This document shows, in pieces, positions 44,552-54,877 of a stretch of 64,000 nucleotides of DNA. Origin of the DNA: Veillonella tobetsuensis (lineage in GTDB: Bacteria; Bacillota; Negativicutes; Veillonellales; Veillonellaceae); assembly GCF_001078375.1 (NCBI RefSeq), contig NZ_BBXI01000016.1, positions 62,001 to 126,000 on the forward strand, read 5' to 3'. Within the stretch, counting starts at the first letter, position 1; every line of letters begins with the position of its first letter. A model generated the notes under the pieces. The model ran no database searches. It worked only from the letters and a program-made list of their open reading frames with translations, and had not been told where the DNA came from. A program made the position numbers and the translations under genes.

Positions 44552-45484
44552 TTAATCTTCGCCAATCATACGTACTTCTGGTTCAAGATGCACACCATGT
44601 TGGTCATATACGCGACGTTGTACTTCAGCAATTAAATCAAGTACATCCTTCGCACTAGCACTGCCTGTATTGATAACAAAGCCAGCATGCTTATGAGATA
44701 CTTGCGCATCTCCTACAGATAATCCTTTGAGGCCCGTTTGTTCAATTAACGTCCCTGCAAAATACCCTGGTGGGCGTTTAAAGGTAGAACCAGCACTAGC
44801 ATATTCCAAAGGCTGTTTAGATTCGCGCTTTTCAGTAAGCTCATCCATACGTGCCTTGATAGCATTTTTATCGCCTGGTTTAAGCGTCATAATGACTTCA
44901 CCAATAACCTCATGATTATCATGGAATACACTATGACGATACCCAAAATCTAAATGCGATGCATCGTATTCTTTGATATTGCCTTGAAAATCTACAGCTC
45001 GTACCGCAGTGACTACATGGCTCATTTCCCCATCATAAGCGCCGGCATTCATAAATACGGCACCCCCTAATGTGCCAGGAATACCAACAGCAAATTCAAG
45101 ACCAGTCAATCCGTTTTCCCATGCAAATTCAGATGCATCCTTTAACATATACCCCGATCCGATACACAATGTATTATCATTGCAATCCATAACTTGAGTC
45201 ATATGTCGAACCGATACAACAGCACCACGAATACCACCATCTTTTACTAAAATATTAGAGCCGCAGCCGATTATGGTAACAGGCACTTGAAATTCATGGA
45301 TGGTGCGAAGTACAAAGCTCAACTCAGCCATCGTGGTCGGTTCAATAAATAAATCGGCAGGACCGCCAATTTTAAATGTCGTATGATGACATAAACGTTC
45401 CTGTTCACGTACACGTGTACTTGGTAAGATTTCTAATAAAGCAGTTTGTAATGCCTTAATGTTGTGGTTGTTGTTTGTCCCCAT
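44552..45484 (-). CDS. murB: UDP-N-acetylenolpyruvoylglucosamine reductase
   Basis: This 310-residue FAD enzyme performs the second committed step of peptidoglycan precursor synthesis. Seen: TTFKIGGPADLFIEP, GCGSNILVKDGGIRGAVV, a YRHSVFHD loop and GLSVGDAQVSHKHAGFVIN. It is of the type IIa-like form with the short C-terminus. Its start overlaps the ylbF-like gene by 29 bp, so the two are translated together. Confidence 0.95.
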   Translation of the reverse strand: MGTNNNHNIKALQTALLEILPSTRVREQERLCHHTTFKIGGPADLFIEPTTMAELSFVLRTIHEFQVPVTIIGCGSNILVKDGGIRGAVVSVRHMTQVMDCNDNTLCIGSGYMLKDASEFAWENGLTGLEFAVGIPGTLGGAVFMNAGAYDGEMSHVVTAVRAVDFQGNIKEYDASHLDFGYRHSVFHDNHEVIGEVIMTLKPGDKNAIKARMDELTEKRESKQPLEYASAGSTFKRPPGYFAGTLIEQTGLKGLSVGDAQVSHKHAGFVINTGSASAKDVLDLIAEVQRRVYDQHGVHLEPEVRMIGED

Positions 45485-45830
45485 GATCTAAAACTTTCAT
45501 CCCCTCAGTGATTGGCTCGCTAATGATTTTATAAACATCATTAGACACTTGGCTCCAACGCATTTGTGCTTGCAAATAAGTAGCTGCTGCTGTATTTGCT
45601 TGAATTTGAGGCATCAACTCCTCTTGTTTTTTTTGCAATTCATCAGCTTCTGGTGCACCGGACAATCTAGCATATTCCCATTGCATTTGTTGTGCCATAA
45701 ATGTGCGCACCAACGCAGTTGCTTCCGCGTCAGCTTTCACAGCCTCTTGCGCTTGCATCAACTCTTTATACTCTTCAGATTCACGCATTGCCTTTGCCAA
45801 ATCATGGGCTTTATCGTAATTCATATTCAT
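45456..45830 (-). CDS. YlbF/YmcA family protein
   Basis: This 124-residue helical protein (DUF964/YlbF-YmcA) has YDKAHDLAKAMRESEEYKEL at the N-terminus and an EADELQKKQEELMPQIQAN coiled-coil-like helix. The C-terminal PITEGMKVLDHGDKQQPQH is probably flexible. In Bacillus the relatives form a Fe-S complex that modulates RNase Y, but other Firmicute members have no known role. It overlaps the following murB start. Confidence 0.8.
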   Translation of the reverse strand: MNMNYDKAHDLAKAMRESEEYKELMQAQEAVKADAEATALVRTFMAQQMQWEYARLSGAPEADELQKKQEELMPQIQANTAAATYLQAQMRWSQVSNDVYKIISEPITEGMKVLDHGDKQQPQH

Positions 45831-45891
45831 TCCTCCTCTTTCTTATACCAATTTTTGTGAAAGCCAGTTCAGCTTTCATCAACATACATAA

Positions 45892-46383
45892 TTATTTTAC
45901 TTGTGGCGTAATCCAATTGCCCACTTCTTTCAAATCCGGATAATCTAATTGACGCATTGCTTCATAAGCGATAATTGCCACAGCATTAGATAAATTCAAA
46001 GACCGTGCCTCTTCAATCATCGGGATTCGAATGCAAGTGTCATCCTTACCGTCTAATAAACTTTCAGGTAAACCACGTGACTCAGGTCCAAACACGAGCA
46101 TATCTCCAATTTCGTAATTCACCTCAGAATGCGTGTGTTTTGCCTTAGTCGTAGCATAAAAATAACGACGATTAGGATATTTTGCATATAGTTCTTCTAT
46201 ATTTTCATGAACCTGCACATCTACCAAATGCCAATAATCAAGGCCTGCCCGTTTAACGTGCTTATCGTCAATGGAAAAGCCCAATGGTTTGATTAAATGC
46301 AAGGTCATATGGTTTGCCGCACAAAGGCGTGCAATATTACCGGTATTACCAGGAATCTCCGGTTCGTATAATACAATTTCCAT
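45892..46383 (-). CDS. trmL: tRNA (cytidine(34)-2'-O)-methyltransferase
   Basis: This 163-residue SPOUT methyltransferase modifies the wobble base of leucine tRNAs. The knotted fold's conserved loops are clear: YEPEIPGNTGNIARLCAA, VFGPESRGLPESLL and IPMIEEARSLNLSNAVAI. Length is as expected for TrmL (YibK). Confidence 0.94.
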   Translation of the reverse strand: MEIVLYEPEIPGNTGNIARLCAANHMTLHLIKPLGFSIDDKHVKRAGLDYWHLVDVQVHENIEELYAKYPNRRYFYATTKAKHTHSEVNYEIGDMLVFGPESRGLPESLLDGKDDTCIRIPMIEEARSLNLSNAVAIIAYEAMRQLDYPDLKEVGNWITPQVK

Positions 46384-46495
46384 ACTATTCCCTCTATTCT
46401 TATGTCTATATTATTCTACCTAATCTATAGTGTGTATTCAAGTAGTGAATTCTATTTTTCCTAGGTAGGACAAACATAGTGCCACCCTAACGTTC

Positions 46496-47008
46496 TCATT
46501 TACTGCTACTACGAATAAAATGTCCGCTCTTGCCACCATCTTTTTCAACAAGGTATGTAGGCCCCATAATCATGCCCTTATCGATAGCTTTACACATATC
46601 GTACACCGTGAGAAGTCCCACTTGAACCGCCGTAAGGGCCTCCATTTCGACACCCGTTTGCCCTGTGGTCTTAACCGTAGCCGTAATCTTTACCGCTTTA
46701 TTATGTGTATCCGTTGTGAAAGCCGGACTTTCACCATCAATAAGATGGCAATGAACCTCTACCTTGGTGAGCATCAAAGGATGGCATAAAGGGATGAGAT
46801 TACTCGTTTGTTTTGCCCCCATAATAGCAGCCAGTTGAGCCACGGACAAAACATCACCCTTTTTCATCGTTCCACTTTGGATACGATTAAAAATAGCATC
46901 ATTAATGGCGATAAAACCTTCCGCCACCGCGATACGGTGCGTATGGTCCTTTTCAGATACATCCACCATCCACGCATTACCTTGTTCATCAAAATGTGTT
47001 AAATCCAT
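46496..47008 (-). CDS. moaC: Cyclic pyranopterin monophosphate synthase
   Basis: This 170-residue molybdenum cofactor enzyme has [48 protein letters not shown] and [11 protein letters not shown]. No other moa gene lies alongside; it stands as a single gene between trmL and a divergent hydrolase. Confidence 0.95.
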   Translation of the reverse strand: MDLTHFDEQGNAWMVDVSEKDHTHRIAVAEGFIAINDAIFNRIQSGTMKKGDVLSVAQLAAIMGAKQTSNLIPLCHPLMLTKVEVHCHLIDGESPAFTTDTHNKAVKITATVKTTGQTGVEMEALTAVQVGLLTVYDMCKAIDKGMIMGPTYLVEKDGGKSGHFIRSSSK

Positions 47009-47113
47009 ATTATCCCCTTATTTCATGTATAAATGTACATCAATAGTTTTACTTTTTTCATTTCTATTATACAATATAATTAAATTAGTATATATGAGGA
47101 AGGAAGTGTCCCT

Positions 47114-47791
47114 ATGAAAACAAAATTAACTTATTTCGGTCATGCTTGCTTTATGCTAACAAACGGTGATGTATCCATGATTTTTGACCCATTCTTAACG
47201 GGTAATACATGGGACGTAGCCAAAAAAGAAGATATTAAATGCCAATATATCTTTGTTAGTCACGGTCATGATGATCACTATGGAGATACTGATTTCATCG
47301 CCAAAGCTAACGATGCGCTTGTAATCTCTACTGCAGAGGTAGCAGGCAAAGCAGCCGAAGCAGGTTGCCGCACACACGCAATGCACCTTGGGGGCAAATA
47401 TGATTTTGAATTTGGCTCCATCCGTTTAGTGCCTGCATTCCACGGCGCGGGTGTACCAGGTGGTCACGCAGCAGGTTGCCTCATTAATTTCTTTGGTGAC
47501 ATCCTTTACTTTGCTGGCGACACAGCACTCTTTAGCGACATGAAACTATTGAGCCGCTTTGGTGATATCGACTATGCACTTCTCCCTATCGGTGACAATT
47601 ACACAATGGGCGTTGAAGATGCAGCCCTTGCAGCTAGCTATGTAAAAGCTCGTATCTCTATCCCAATCCACTACAAAACATGGCCTGTCATCGACCGCGA
47701 ACCAGCTGTATTCACAAGCCTAGTAGAAGGCAAATACAACCAAACTGCGGTTATTATTGATCCAGGTTCTTCTATTGAATTAAATAGCTAA
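47114..47791 (+). CDS. UPF0173 metal-dependent hydrolase (metallo-beta-lactamase fold)
   Basis: This 225-residue protein has the metal-binding HGHDDHYGD, followed by PAFHGAG and YFAGDTALFSDM. These are the typical features of UPF0173 (YtkL-like) hydrolases. The substrate is unknown. It has a strong GAGGAAGG site and ends 16 bp before palindromic element B. It is convergent with the trimeric autotransporter gene. Confidence 0.9.
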   Translation: MKTKLTYFGHACFMLTNGDVSMIFDPFLTGNTWDVAKKEDIKCQYIFVSHGHDDHYGDTDFIAKANDALVISTAEVAGKAAEAGCRTHAMHLGGKYDFEFGSIRLVPAFHGAGVPGGHAAGCLINFFGDILYFAGDTALFSDMKLLSRFGDIDYALLPIGDNYTMGVEDAALAASYVKARISIPIHYKTWPVIDREPAVFTSLVEGKYNQTAVIIDPGSSIELNS

Positions 47792-47806
47792 GCAAGTATA
47801 AAACAC

Positions 47807-47900
47807 AAGGAGACATTTACTTCCGAGATCTTTCACCGGCTTTTTCTTCGCCCCTTCAGGGCTCAGGCCAAAGTCAGATTTCGAAAGTTGGTGTCTCCTT
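47807..47900. repeat. Palindromic element B (shared core) between convergent genes
   Basis: The core at 47833-47875 (reverse orientation: GACTTTGGCC, then GAGCCCTGAAGGGGCGAAG, then AAAGCCGGTGA) matches elements A and C. The arms pair imperfectly: AAGGAGACA (47807-47815) with TGTCTCCTT (47892-47900), and CTTCCGAGATC with GATTTCGAAAG. It may also terminate transcription of the UPF0173 gene. Confidence 0.75.
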
Positions 47901-47930
47901 TCTGCTTATCACTATAGAACCAAAAAGAAT

Positions 47931-47958
47931 GGCACCAACCATACATATGATTGGTGCC
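47931..47958 (-). terminator. Terminator-like hairpin after the trimeric autotransporter
   Basis: GGCACCAACCATA (47931-47943) pairs with TATGATTGGTGCC (47946-47958) with one wobble, followed on the minus strand by a T-rich tract about 92 bp past the stop. Confidence 0.7.
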
Positions 47959-48049
47959 AAAGAAAACTCGTAGGATGAACGCCCATATATTAATTGTAAA
48001 TAATCTTGTTGCTGACTAAATATATCGTTTATACGTACTTCCTTTCAGA

Positions 48050-51000
48050 TTATAAACCTAATTTTGCCATAACCATTGCCAATTTAGCTTTAGTTTCTTC
48101 ATTTTCTTGTTTAATTCTTGCATTTTCTTCTTTCAATGCAGTAATTTCATCATTCATTACATATATAGAGCTGATTGGACCACCTTTATAACGTTCAGGA
48201 ATTTCTTTTTTAGCGGTGGAGGAACCCACTTTTTTAGTTACTCCAACATTGAACATGTTATTTTCATCATCAAGAGTTACACCAGCGTGGAACATAGTGC
48301 TTTCATCAGTGAAGTGAGCCACACCAACTGCTACAGCAGATTTATTATGATAATGACCATATGCAGCCATGATTTGAGTTGGTTCCAATGGATCGTATTG
48401 AAGTGGTTTCAAACCAGCCAATGCTGCCGCATTTGCACCAGTTGTATTTATTTTGCTATCCAAACCATTAAATGCACTATTTACACCACTCAAAGTAGCT
48501 TGTACTTGACCTACAGTTGCTGCATCAGTAGCAGATGTACCAGGTGCTACATTATGGATTTGGTTACCTCCATTATTCAAGCCATCAGTAGTCAAGGATA
48601 CAATCTTACCAGGGTTTGTAGGACTAGAAGCACCAGTGATAGTTATACCATTACCATTAGTTACAGTTGTGTTACCAGCTGCATCTGTAGTTGTTACATT
48701 TGTAACAGAGATTGAATCTTTAAGTGCAACATTAAATACTTTACCATTTGTAGCTGTATCTAATGATTCCGTAACTTTAATATTATTACCTGCGGTAACT
48801 TTACTATGTGCACCACCACCGATACCAGAGATCATATTTCGTACTTGAGTCAAGTTAACTGCATCAGTACCATTAACGGCTGTAGCTACATTGCTAATCG
48901 TTTTATTACCAGCATTGATACCGTCTTTTGTAATGCTAGGACCAGTAGCAGCACCCGTGTTGTCGGTGAAAGATAGACCAGAACCATTTACTACAGTTGT
49001 ATTACCAGCAGCATCTTTAGATGTGAGACCAGCATTGCTGATTTTAGTCTTACCAGTTGTAACAGAACCATTAGTGCCAAGATCAATATTTTCAGCTAAT
49101 TTAACAGTTAATGTATCTGTACCATTTGCAGTTACCACAACATTGTTAGTTGTACCATTACCAGTTGTACCACCAACTACATTAACAGTCGTACCTAATG
49201 CACGGTTGAATTGTGTGCCAGTATCTCCTTTAAAAGTCAATCCACTATTAACAGTATTAGTCAAATTAGTAATATTTTGCTTTACATCAAATAATTGACC
49301 ACCATTGACTGCATCTTTACTATTAGCCGCAACTGTGCCATCAGCAACGTTAGTTAGTTTAGTTGTAGCACCAGTTGTTGTGCCATCTGGATTTACAAGG
49401 CTGGCTACTGGGTTAGTTACAGCCGTTGCACCTGCTACAGTTGTACCGTCTGCATTTACCTCAGCCGCTTTGTAGTATTTCCCATCATTGGCTTTTACTA
49501 AACGCTCACCAGCATCATTTGTGTACACGATAATGCCAGCTTCGCCATTACGAATAGCATTCGTTTTATCCGTTAAATCTTTACCATTTAATCCATCTTT
49601 ACCTGTTGGTCCAGTAATAGAGGCTCCAGTTGTACCATTAGAACCATCTCGACCATCTTTACCATTGCCAGCTACAGTAGCGGCTGTATTGATTTTATCT
49701 TTGATAGATTGTGCTAAATCAACGGTAATGGCATTACCATTTGCAGCCGTTGTTACATAATTAGCAGTACCATTAACTGTAAGAGATTGGGTTGCTAATG
49801 CTACGGTTCCTGTCGTACTGTTATCTGCTGCTGTCTTAAGTGTAGTCGCCCCTCCAGTTGTAGGGATTGCTGCAATAGCCGCATCTAATTGTGCTTTATT
49901 AACGGCATCTGTACCATTAACGGCTGTGGCTACATGGCTAACTGTTTTATTACCCGCATTGATACCGTCTTTTGTAATGCTAGGACCCGTTGCAGTATCA
50001 GTACTATCTTTGAAAGATACACCAGAACCATTGACAACTGTGGTATTACCAGCAGCGTCTTTTGAGGTTACACCAGCGTTACTAATGGCAGTATTGCCCA
50101 TTGTAACAGAACCAGCTGTACCAAGATTAATCTTTTGTGCTAATTTTACTAACAATGTATCTGTACCATCAGAAACTACACCAATGTTACCATCTGTTAA
50201 TACAGCACTAGTTGCTGTATTCCCTTTGATATTTAATGTTTCGTCTAGTTTGCGAGTGATAGTTGTACCTGTATCACCATCGAATTTGATCCCTTTTGTA
50301 GTAACTGCAGTATTGGCAGCTTCTGCTGTTGTTTTTACATCAAATAATTGACCACCATTGACTGCATCTTTACTATTAGCAGCAACTGTGCCATTAGCAA
50401 CATTAGTGAATCTAGTTGTAGCACCAGTTGTTGTACCATCTGGATTTACAAGGCTGGCTACTGGATTAGTTACAGCCGTTGCACCTGCTACAGTTGTACC
50501 GTCTGCATTTACCTCAGCCGCTTTGTAGTATTTCCCATCATTGGCTTTTACTAAACGCTCACCAGCATCATTTGTGTACACGATAATGCCAGCTTCGCCA
50601 TTACGAATAGCATTTGTTTTATCCGTTAAATCTTTACCATTTAATCCATCTTTGCCTGTTGGTCCAGTGATAGAGGCTCCAGCTGTACCATTAGAACCAT
50701 CTCGACCATCTTTACCGTTGCCAGCTACAGTAGCGGCTGTATTGATTTTATCTTTTATAGATTGTGCTAAATCAACGGTAATGGCATTACCATTTGCAGT
50801 CGTTGTTACATAATTAGCAGTACCATTAACTGTAAGAGATTGAGTTGCTAATGCTACGGTTCCTGTGGTACTGTTATCTGCAGCTGTCTTAAGTGTAGTC
50901 GCTCCTCCCGTTGTAGGGATTGCTGCAATAGCCGCGTCTAATTGCGCTTTATTAACTGCATCTGTACCATTAACGGCTGTGGCTACATGGCTAACTGTTT

Positions 51001-54000
51001 TATTCCCCGCATTGATACCGTCTTTTGTAATGCTAGGACCCGTTGCAGTATCAGTACTATCTTTGAAAGATACACCAGAACTATTTACAATTGTTGTATT
51101 GCCTGCAGCGTCTTTTGAAGTTACACCAGCGTTACTAATGGCAGTATTGCCCATTGTAACGGAACCAGCGGTACCAAGATTAACCTTTTGTGCTAATTTA
51201 ACTAATAGTGTATCTGTACCATCAGAAACTACACCAATATTACCATCTGTTAATACAGCACTAGTTGCTGTATTCCCTTTGATATTTAATGTTTCATCTA
51301 GTTTGCGAGTGATAGTTGTACCTGTATCACCATCGAATTTGATCCCTTTTGTTGTAACTGCAGTATTGGCAGCGTCTGCTGTTGTTTTCACATCAAATAA
51401 TTGACCACCATTGACTGCCTCTTTACTATTAGCAGCAACTGTGCCATTAGCAACATTAGTTAGTTTAGTTGTAGCACCAGTTGTTGTACCATCTGGATTT
51501 ACAAGGCTGGCTACTGGGTTAGTTACAGCCGTTGCACCTGCTACAGTTGTGCCGTCTGCATTTACCTCAGCCGCTTTGTAGTATTTCCCATCATTGGCTT
51601 TTACTAAACGCTCACCAGCATCATTTGTGTACACGATAATGCCAGCTTCGCCATTACGAATAGCATTCGTTTTATCCGTTAAATCTTTACCATTTAATCC
51701 ATCTTTGCCTGTTGGTCCAGTGATAGATGCTCCAGCTGTACCATTAGAACCATCTCGACCATCTTTACCGTTGCCAGCTACAATAGCAGCTGTATTAATT
51801 TTATCTTTGATAGATTGTGCTAAATCAACGGTAATAGCATTACCATTTGCAGTCGTTGTTACATAATTAGCAGTACCATTAACAGCAAGAGATTGAGTTG
51901 CTAATGCTACGGTTCCTGTCGTACTGTTATCTGCTGCAGTCTTAAGTGTAGTCGCCCCTCCCGTTGTAGGGATTGCTGCAATCGCCGCGTCTAATTGCGC
52001 TTTATTAACGGCCTCTGTACCATTAACGGCTGTGGCTACATTGCTAATTGTTTTATTCCCCGCATTGATACCGTCTTTTGTAATGCTAGGACCCGTTGCA
52101 GTATCAGTACTATCTTTGAAAGATACACCAGAACCATTGACAACTGTTGTATTACCAGCAGCGTCTTTTGAGGTTACACCAGTGTTACTAATGGCAGTAT
52201 TGCCCATTGTAACAGAACCAGCTGTACCAAGATTAATCTTTTGTGCTAATTTAACTAACAGTGTATCTGTACCATTAGAAACTACACCAATATTACCATC
52301 TGTTAATACTGCGCTAGTTGCTGTATTCCCTTTGATATTTAATGTTTCGTCTAGTTTGCGAGTGATAGTTGTACCTGTATCACCATCGAATTTGATCCCT
52401 TTGGTAGTAACTGCAGTATTGGCAGCGTCTGCTGTCGTTTTTACATCAAATAATTGACCACCATTGACTGCCTCTTTACTATTAGCAGCAACTGTGCCAT
52501 TAGCAACATTAGTTAGTTTAGTTGTACCACCAGTTGTTGTACCATCTGGATTTACAAGGCTGGCTACTGGGTTAGTTACAGCCGTTGCACCTGCTACAGT
52601 TGTACCGTCTGCATTTACCTCAGCCGCTTTGTAGTATTTCCCATCATTGGCTTTTACTAAACGCTCACCAGCATCATTCGTGTACACGATAATGCCAGCT
52701 TCGCCATTACGAATAGCATTCGTTTTATCCGTTAAATCTTTACCATTTAATCCATCTTTACCTGTTGGCCCAGTGATAGAGGCTCCTGCTGTACCATTAG
52801 AACCATCTCGACCATCTTTACCGTTGCCAGCTACAGTAGCGGCTGTATTAATTTTATCTTTGATAGATTGTGCTAAATCAACGGTAATAGCATTACCATT
52901 TGCAGTCGTTGTTACATAATTAGCAGTACCATTAACAGCAAGAGATTGAGTTGCTAATGCTACGGTTCCTGTCGTACTGTTATCTGCTGCAGTCTTAAGT
53001 GTAGTCGCCCCTCCCGTTGTAGGGATTGCTGCAATCGCCGCGTCTAATTGCGCTTTATTAACGGCCTCTGTACCATTAACGGCTGTGGCTACATTGCTAA
53101 TTGTTTTATTCCCCGCATTGATACCGTCTTTTGTAATGCTAGGACCCGTTGCAGTATCAGTACTATCTTTGAAAGATACACCAGAACCATTGACAACTGT
53201 GGTATTACCAGCAGCGTCTTTTGAGGTTACACCAGCATTACTAATGGCAGTATTGCCCATTGTAACAGAACCAGCTGTACCAAGATTAATCTTTTGTGCT
53301 AATTTTACTAACAATGTATCTGTACCACTAGAAACTACACCAATATTACCATCTGTTAATACAGCACTAGTTGCTGTATTCCCTTTGATATTTAATGTTT
53401 CGTCTAGTTTGCGAGTGATAGTTGTACCTGTATCACCATCGAATTTGATCCCTTTGGTAGTAACTGCAGTATTGGCAGCTTCTGCAGTTGTTTTCACATC
53501 AAATAATTGACCACCATTGACTGCATCTTTACTATTAGCAGCAACTGTGCCATCAGCAACGTTACTCAATTTTGTAGGAGTAGTCGTAGATCCAGATGCA
53601 TCTAATAGACTTACATGAATATCGGAGTGAGCAACTGTACTGGCACCAACTTTAGCCTTGCCTGTAGTGGAATCAATATCACTTTCTAAATAATACCCCT
53701 CTGTTGTACCAGTAGAGTCCGTTGTTTTTACAACTTTATTACCATTAGCATCTACAAAAGCTGTTTGCTTATCATTTTGAGCATCTACTGCAAGCTCTGT
53801 TAAAGTGTTGATGGCTTTAGCATGTTCATTTAATGCAGCTTGCGTGATATCATCAAGCATTAAATCATAAGATGCCATAGTACTTGCACCAGCTTCAGCA
53901 AGGCCTCCAATATTTGCAAATGCTAAATTGTCTGACAATTTACTAATAGTTACAGTTTTACCCGTAGTCGTAGTAGTTTTGGTGCCAAGGACTTCTGTCT

Positions 54001-54583
54001 TGATTGTACCTTTCTGGGCTTTACCAGGTGAGGAAATTACGGTTTGTTTAGTTTCTACTGGAGAAATTTGAGCAGCTTTTTTAACTGGACTTGTAGCATG
54101 AATATAGTTTCCATTACTATCAACAGTGCCACTATCATTCCACATTTTAGTAATATTACGAGTAGATGTTGCTTGCTCTGTACCATTTGCCACAAAGGAT
54201 GTTTCTGGAATTAACTGACCATTTGCATATATATAAGCAGTAGTATTCGTATTCCCATTAAATGCCATACTTGTAGGATTTGCAATTTTACCAGAAATTG
54301 AATATGTACTAGAATCCATAGCTGTTAAACTTGTACCAGGCAGTAAAATACCACCGACATATGTAAGATTATTTGAGGTCTTCACTTCAATTGTGCCAAC
54401 TGTAGTAGTCGCCCCTTCTGCACTAGCGGTATTCACACCACTAGTGATTACAGTTAAACCTAATATAGCCATTGCCGCTAATCTAGCAGATCCTCGAAAA
54501 CGACATGTACTTTTCCCCTTCTCAGATGTAACTACATTGCATCCTTTTTTTTCATTCCAAACCACTTTAAAAATTTTGTTCAT
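48050..54583 (-). CDS. Giant trimeric autotransporter adhesin (YadA-like)
   Basis: This is a 2177-residue outer-membrane adhesin. Residues 1-55 are an extended signal peptide (MNKIFKVVWNEKKGCNVV, later ARLAAMAILGLTVITSG). The passenger has YadA-stalk modules (TVAANSKDAVNGGQLFDVK, INAGNKTISNVATAVNGTEAVN), collagen-like Gly-rich stretches (GKDGRDGSNGTAG, GPTGKDGLNGKD) and four nearly identical 351-residue repeats. The C-terminal anchor is recognisable by ALAGLKPLQYDP and AVAVGVAHF with HAGVTLDDENNMFNVGVTKKVG. Unusually, about 50 residues follow the last strand, including a coiled coil (MNDEITALKEENARIKQENE). The ribosome-binding site AGGGGA is six bases upstream. Probable function: attachment to host or co-aggregating oral bacteria. 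Confidence 0.93.
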   Translation of the reverse strand: MNKIFKVVWNEKKGCNVVTSEKGKSTCRFRGSARLAAMAILGLTVITSGVNTASAEGATTTVGTIEVKTSNNLTYVGGILLPGTSLTAMDSSTYSISGKIANPTSMAFNGNTNTTAYIYANGQLIPETSFVANGTEQATSTRNITKMWNDSGTVDSNGNYIHATSPVKKAAQISPVETKQTVISSPGKAQKGTIKTEVLGTKTTTTTGKTVTISKLSDNLAFANIGGLAEAGASTMASYDLMLDDITQAALNEHAKAINTLTELAVDAQNDKQTAFVDANGNKVVKTTDSTGTTEGYYLESDIDSTTGKAKVGASTVAHSDIHVSLLDASGSTTTPTKLSNVADGTVAANSKDAVNGGQLFDVKTTAEAANTAVTTKGIKFDGDTGTTITRKLDETLNIKGNTATSAVLTDGNIGVVSSGTDTLLVKLAQKINLGTAGSVTMGNTAISNAGVTSKDAAGNTTVVNGSGVSFKDSTDTATGPSITKDGINAGNKTISNVATAVNGTEAVNKAQLDAAIAAIPTTGGATTLKTAADNSTTGTVALATQSLAVNGTANYVTTTANGNAITVDLAQSIKDKINTAATVAGNGKDGRDGSNGTAGASITGPTGKDGLNGKDLTDKTNAIRNGEAGIIVYTNDAGERLVKANDGKYYKAAEVNADGTTVAGATAVTNPVASLVNPDGTTTGGTTKLTNVANGTVAANSKEAVNGGQLFDVKTTADAANTAVTTKGIKFDGDTGTTITRKLDETLNIKGNTATSAVLTDGNIGVVSNGTDTLLVKLAQKINLGTAGSVTMGNTAISNTGVTSKDAAGNTTVVNGSGVSFKDSTDTATGPSITKDGINAGNKTISNVATAVNGTEAVNKAQLDAAIAAIPTTGGATTLKTAADNSTTGTVALATQSLAVNGTANYVTTTANGNAITVDLAQSIKDKINTAAIVAGNGKDGRDGSNGTAGASITGPTGKDGLNGKDLTDKTNAIRNGEAGIIVYTNDAGERLVKANDGKYYKAAEVNADGTTVAGATAVTNPVASLVNPDGTTTGATTKLTNVANGTVAANSKEAVNGGQLFDVKTTADAANTAVTTKGIKFDGDTGTTITRKLDETLNIKGNTATSAVLTDGNIGVVSDGTDTLLVKLAQKVNLGTAGSVTMGNTAISNAGVTSKDAAGNTTIVNSSGVSFKDSTDTATGPSITKDGINAGNKTVSHVATAVNGTDAVNKAQLDAAIAAIPTTGGATTLKTAADNSTTGTVALATQSLTVNGTANYVTTTANGNAITVDLAQSIKDKINTAATVAGNGKDGRDGSNGTAGASITGPTGKDGLNGKDLTDKTNAIRNGEAGIIVYTNDAGERLVKANDGKYYKAAEVNADGTTVAGATAVTNPVASLVNPDGTTTGATTRFTNVANGTVAANSKDAVNGGQLFDVKTTAEAANTAVTTKGIKFDGDTGTTITRKLDETLNIKGNTATSAVLTDGNIGVVSDGTDTLLVKLAQKINLGTAGSVTMGNTAISNAGVTSKDAAGNTTVVNGSGVSFKDSTDTATGPSITKDGINAGNKTVSHVATAVNGTDAVNKAQLDAAIAAIPTTGGATTLKTAADNSTTGTVALATQSLTVNGTANYVTTAANGNAITVDLAQSIKDKINTAATVAGNGKDGRDGSNGTTGASITGPTGKDGLNGKDLTDKTNAIRNGEAGIIVYTNDAGERLVKANDGKYYKAAEVNADGTTVAGATAVTNPVASLVNPDGTTTGATTKLTNVADGTVAANSKDAVNGGQLFDVKQNITNLTNTVNSGLTFKGDTGTQFNRALGTTVNVVGGTTGNGTTNNVVVTANGTDTLTVKLAENIDLGTNGSVTTGKTKISNAGLTSKDAAGNTTVVNGSGLSFTDNTGAATGPSITKDGINAGNKTISNVATAVNGTDAVNLTQVRNMISGIGGGAHSKVTAGNNIKVTESLDTATNGKVFNVALKDSISVTNVTTTDAAGNTTVTNGNGITITGASSPTNPGKIVSLTTDGLNNGGNQIHNVAPGTSATDAATVGQVQATLSGVNSAFNGLDSKINTTGANAAALAGLKPLQYDPLEPTQIMAAYGHYHNKSAVAVGVAHFTDESTMFHAGVTLDDENNMFNVGVTKKVGSSTAKKEIPERYKGGPISSIYVMNDEITALKEENARIKQENEETKAKLAMVMAKLGL
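49285..53575 (-). repeat. Four in-frame 1053-bp tandem repeats in the adhesin gene
   Basis: Equivalent points recur at 49488, 50541, 51594 and 52647, exactly 1053 bp (351 codons) apart. Copies differ by scattered substitutions (for example ANGTVAANSKE versus ADGTVAANSKD), so they are true paralogous repeats and not a simple assembly echo. The period keeps the frame. Confidence 0.93.
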
Positions 54584-54793
54584 GACATTCCCCTAAATAA
54601 ACTTAAAATAATCCATTAAAAACACTTATAGTTAATACATGCATCAATCTTATCAATTCTGAATATCAAAATCAAGAACAACATCTATTAAATAAAGGAA
54701 ACTTATCGCAATTTTGAGTAAAATGTTAAGATTGCATTATTTTATTATTTTGATAAGATTTACTTATGTTTTTATTATAAAATCCTCTTCGTA

Positions 54794-54877
54794 AATCAGC
54801 TGCTTAACAATCTTAATGGAGCAAATATCATCTACGTTCAAAAGGGAGGTGTGGGTGTCTAAAATCTGACTTTGGCC
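54794..54877. repeat. 84-nt direct repeat, copy 1
   Basis: Identical to 55099-55182 except for one base (ACGTTC against ACATTC). It includes the arm and the CTGACTTTGGCC beginning of the palindromic core, but lacks the second half of the element. Confidence 0.85.

Noticed and set aside
48107-53510. Many plus-strand reading frames opposite the adhesin
   Set aside because: They recur every 1053 bp with the repeats, have no ribosome-binding sites, and are low-complexity mirrors of the real gene.
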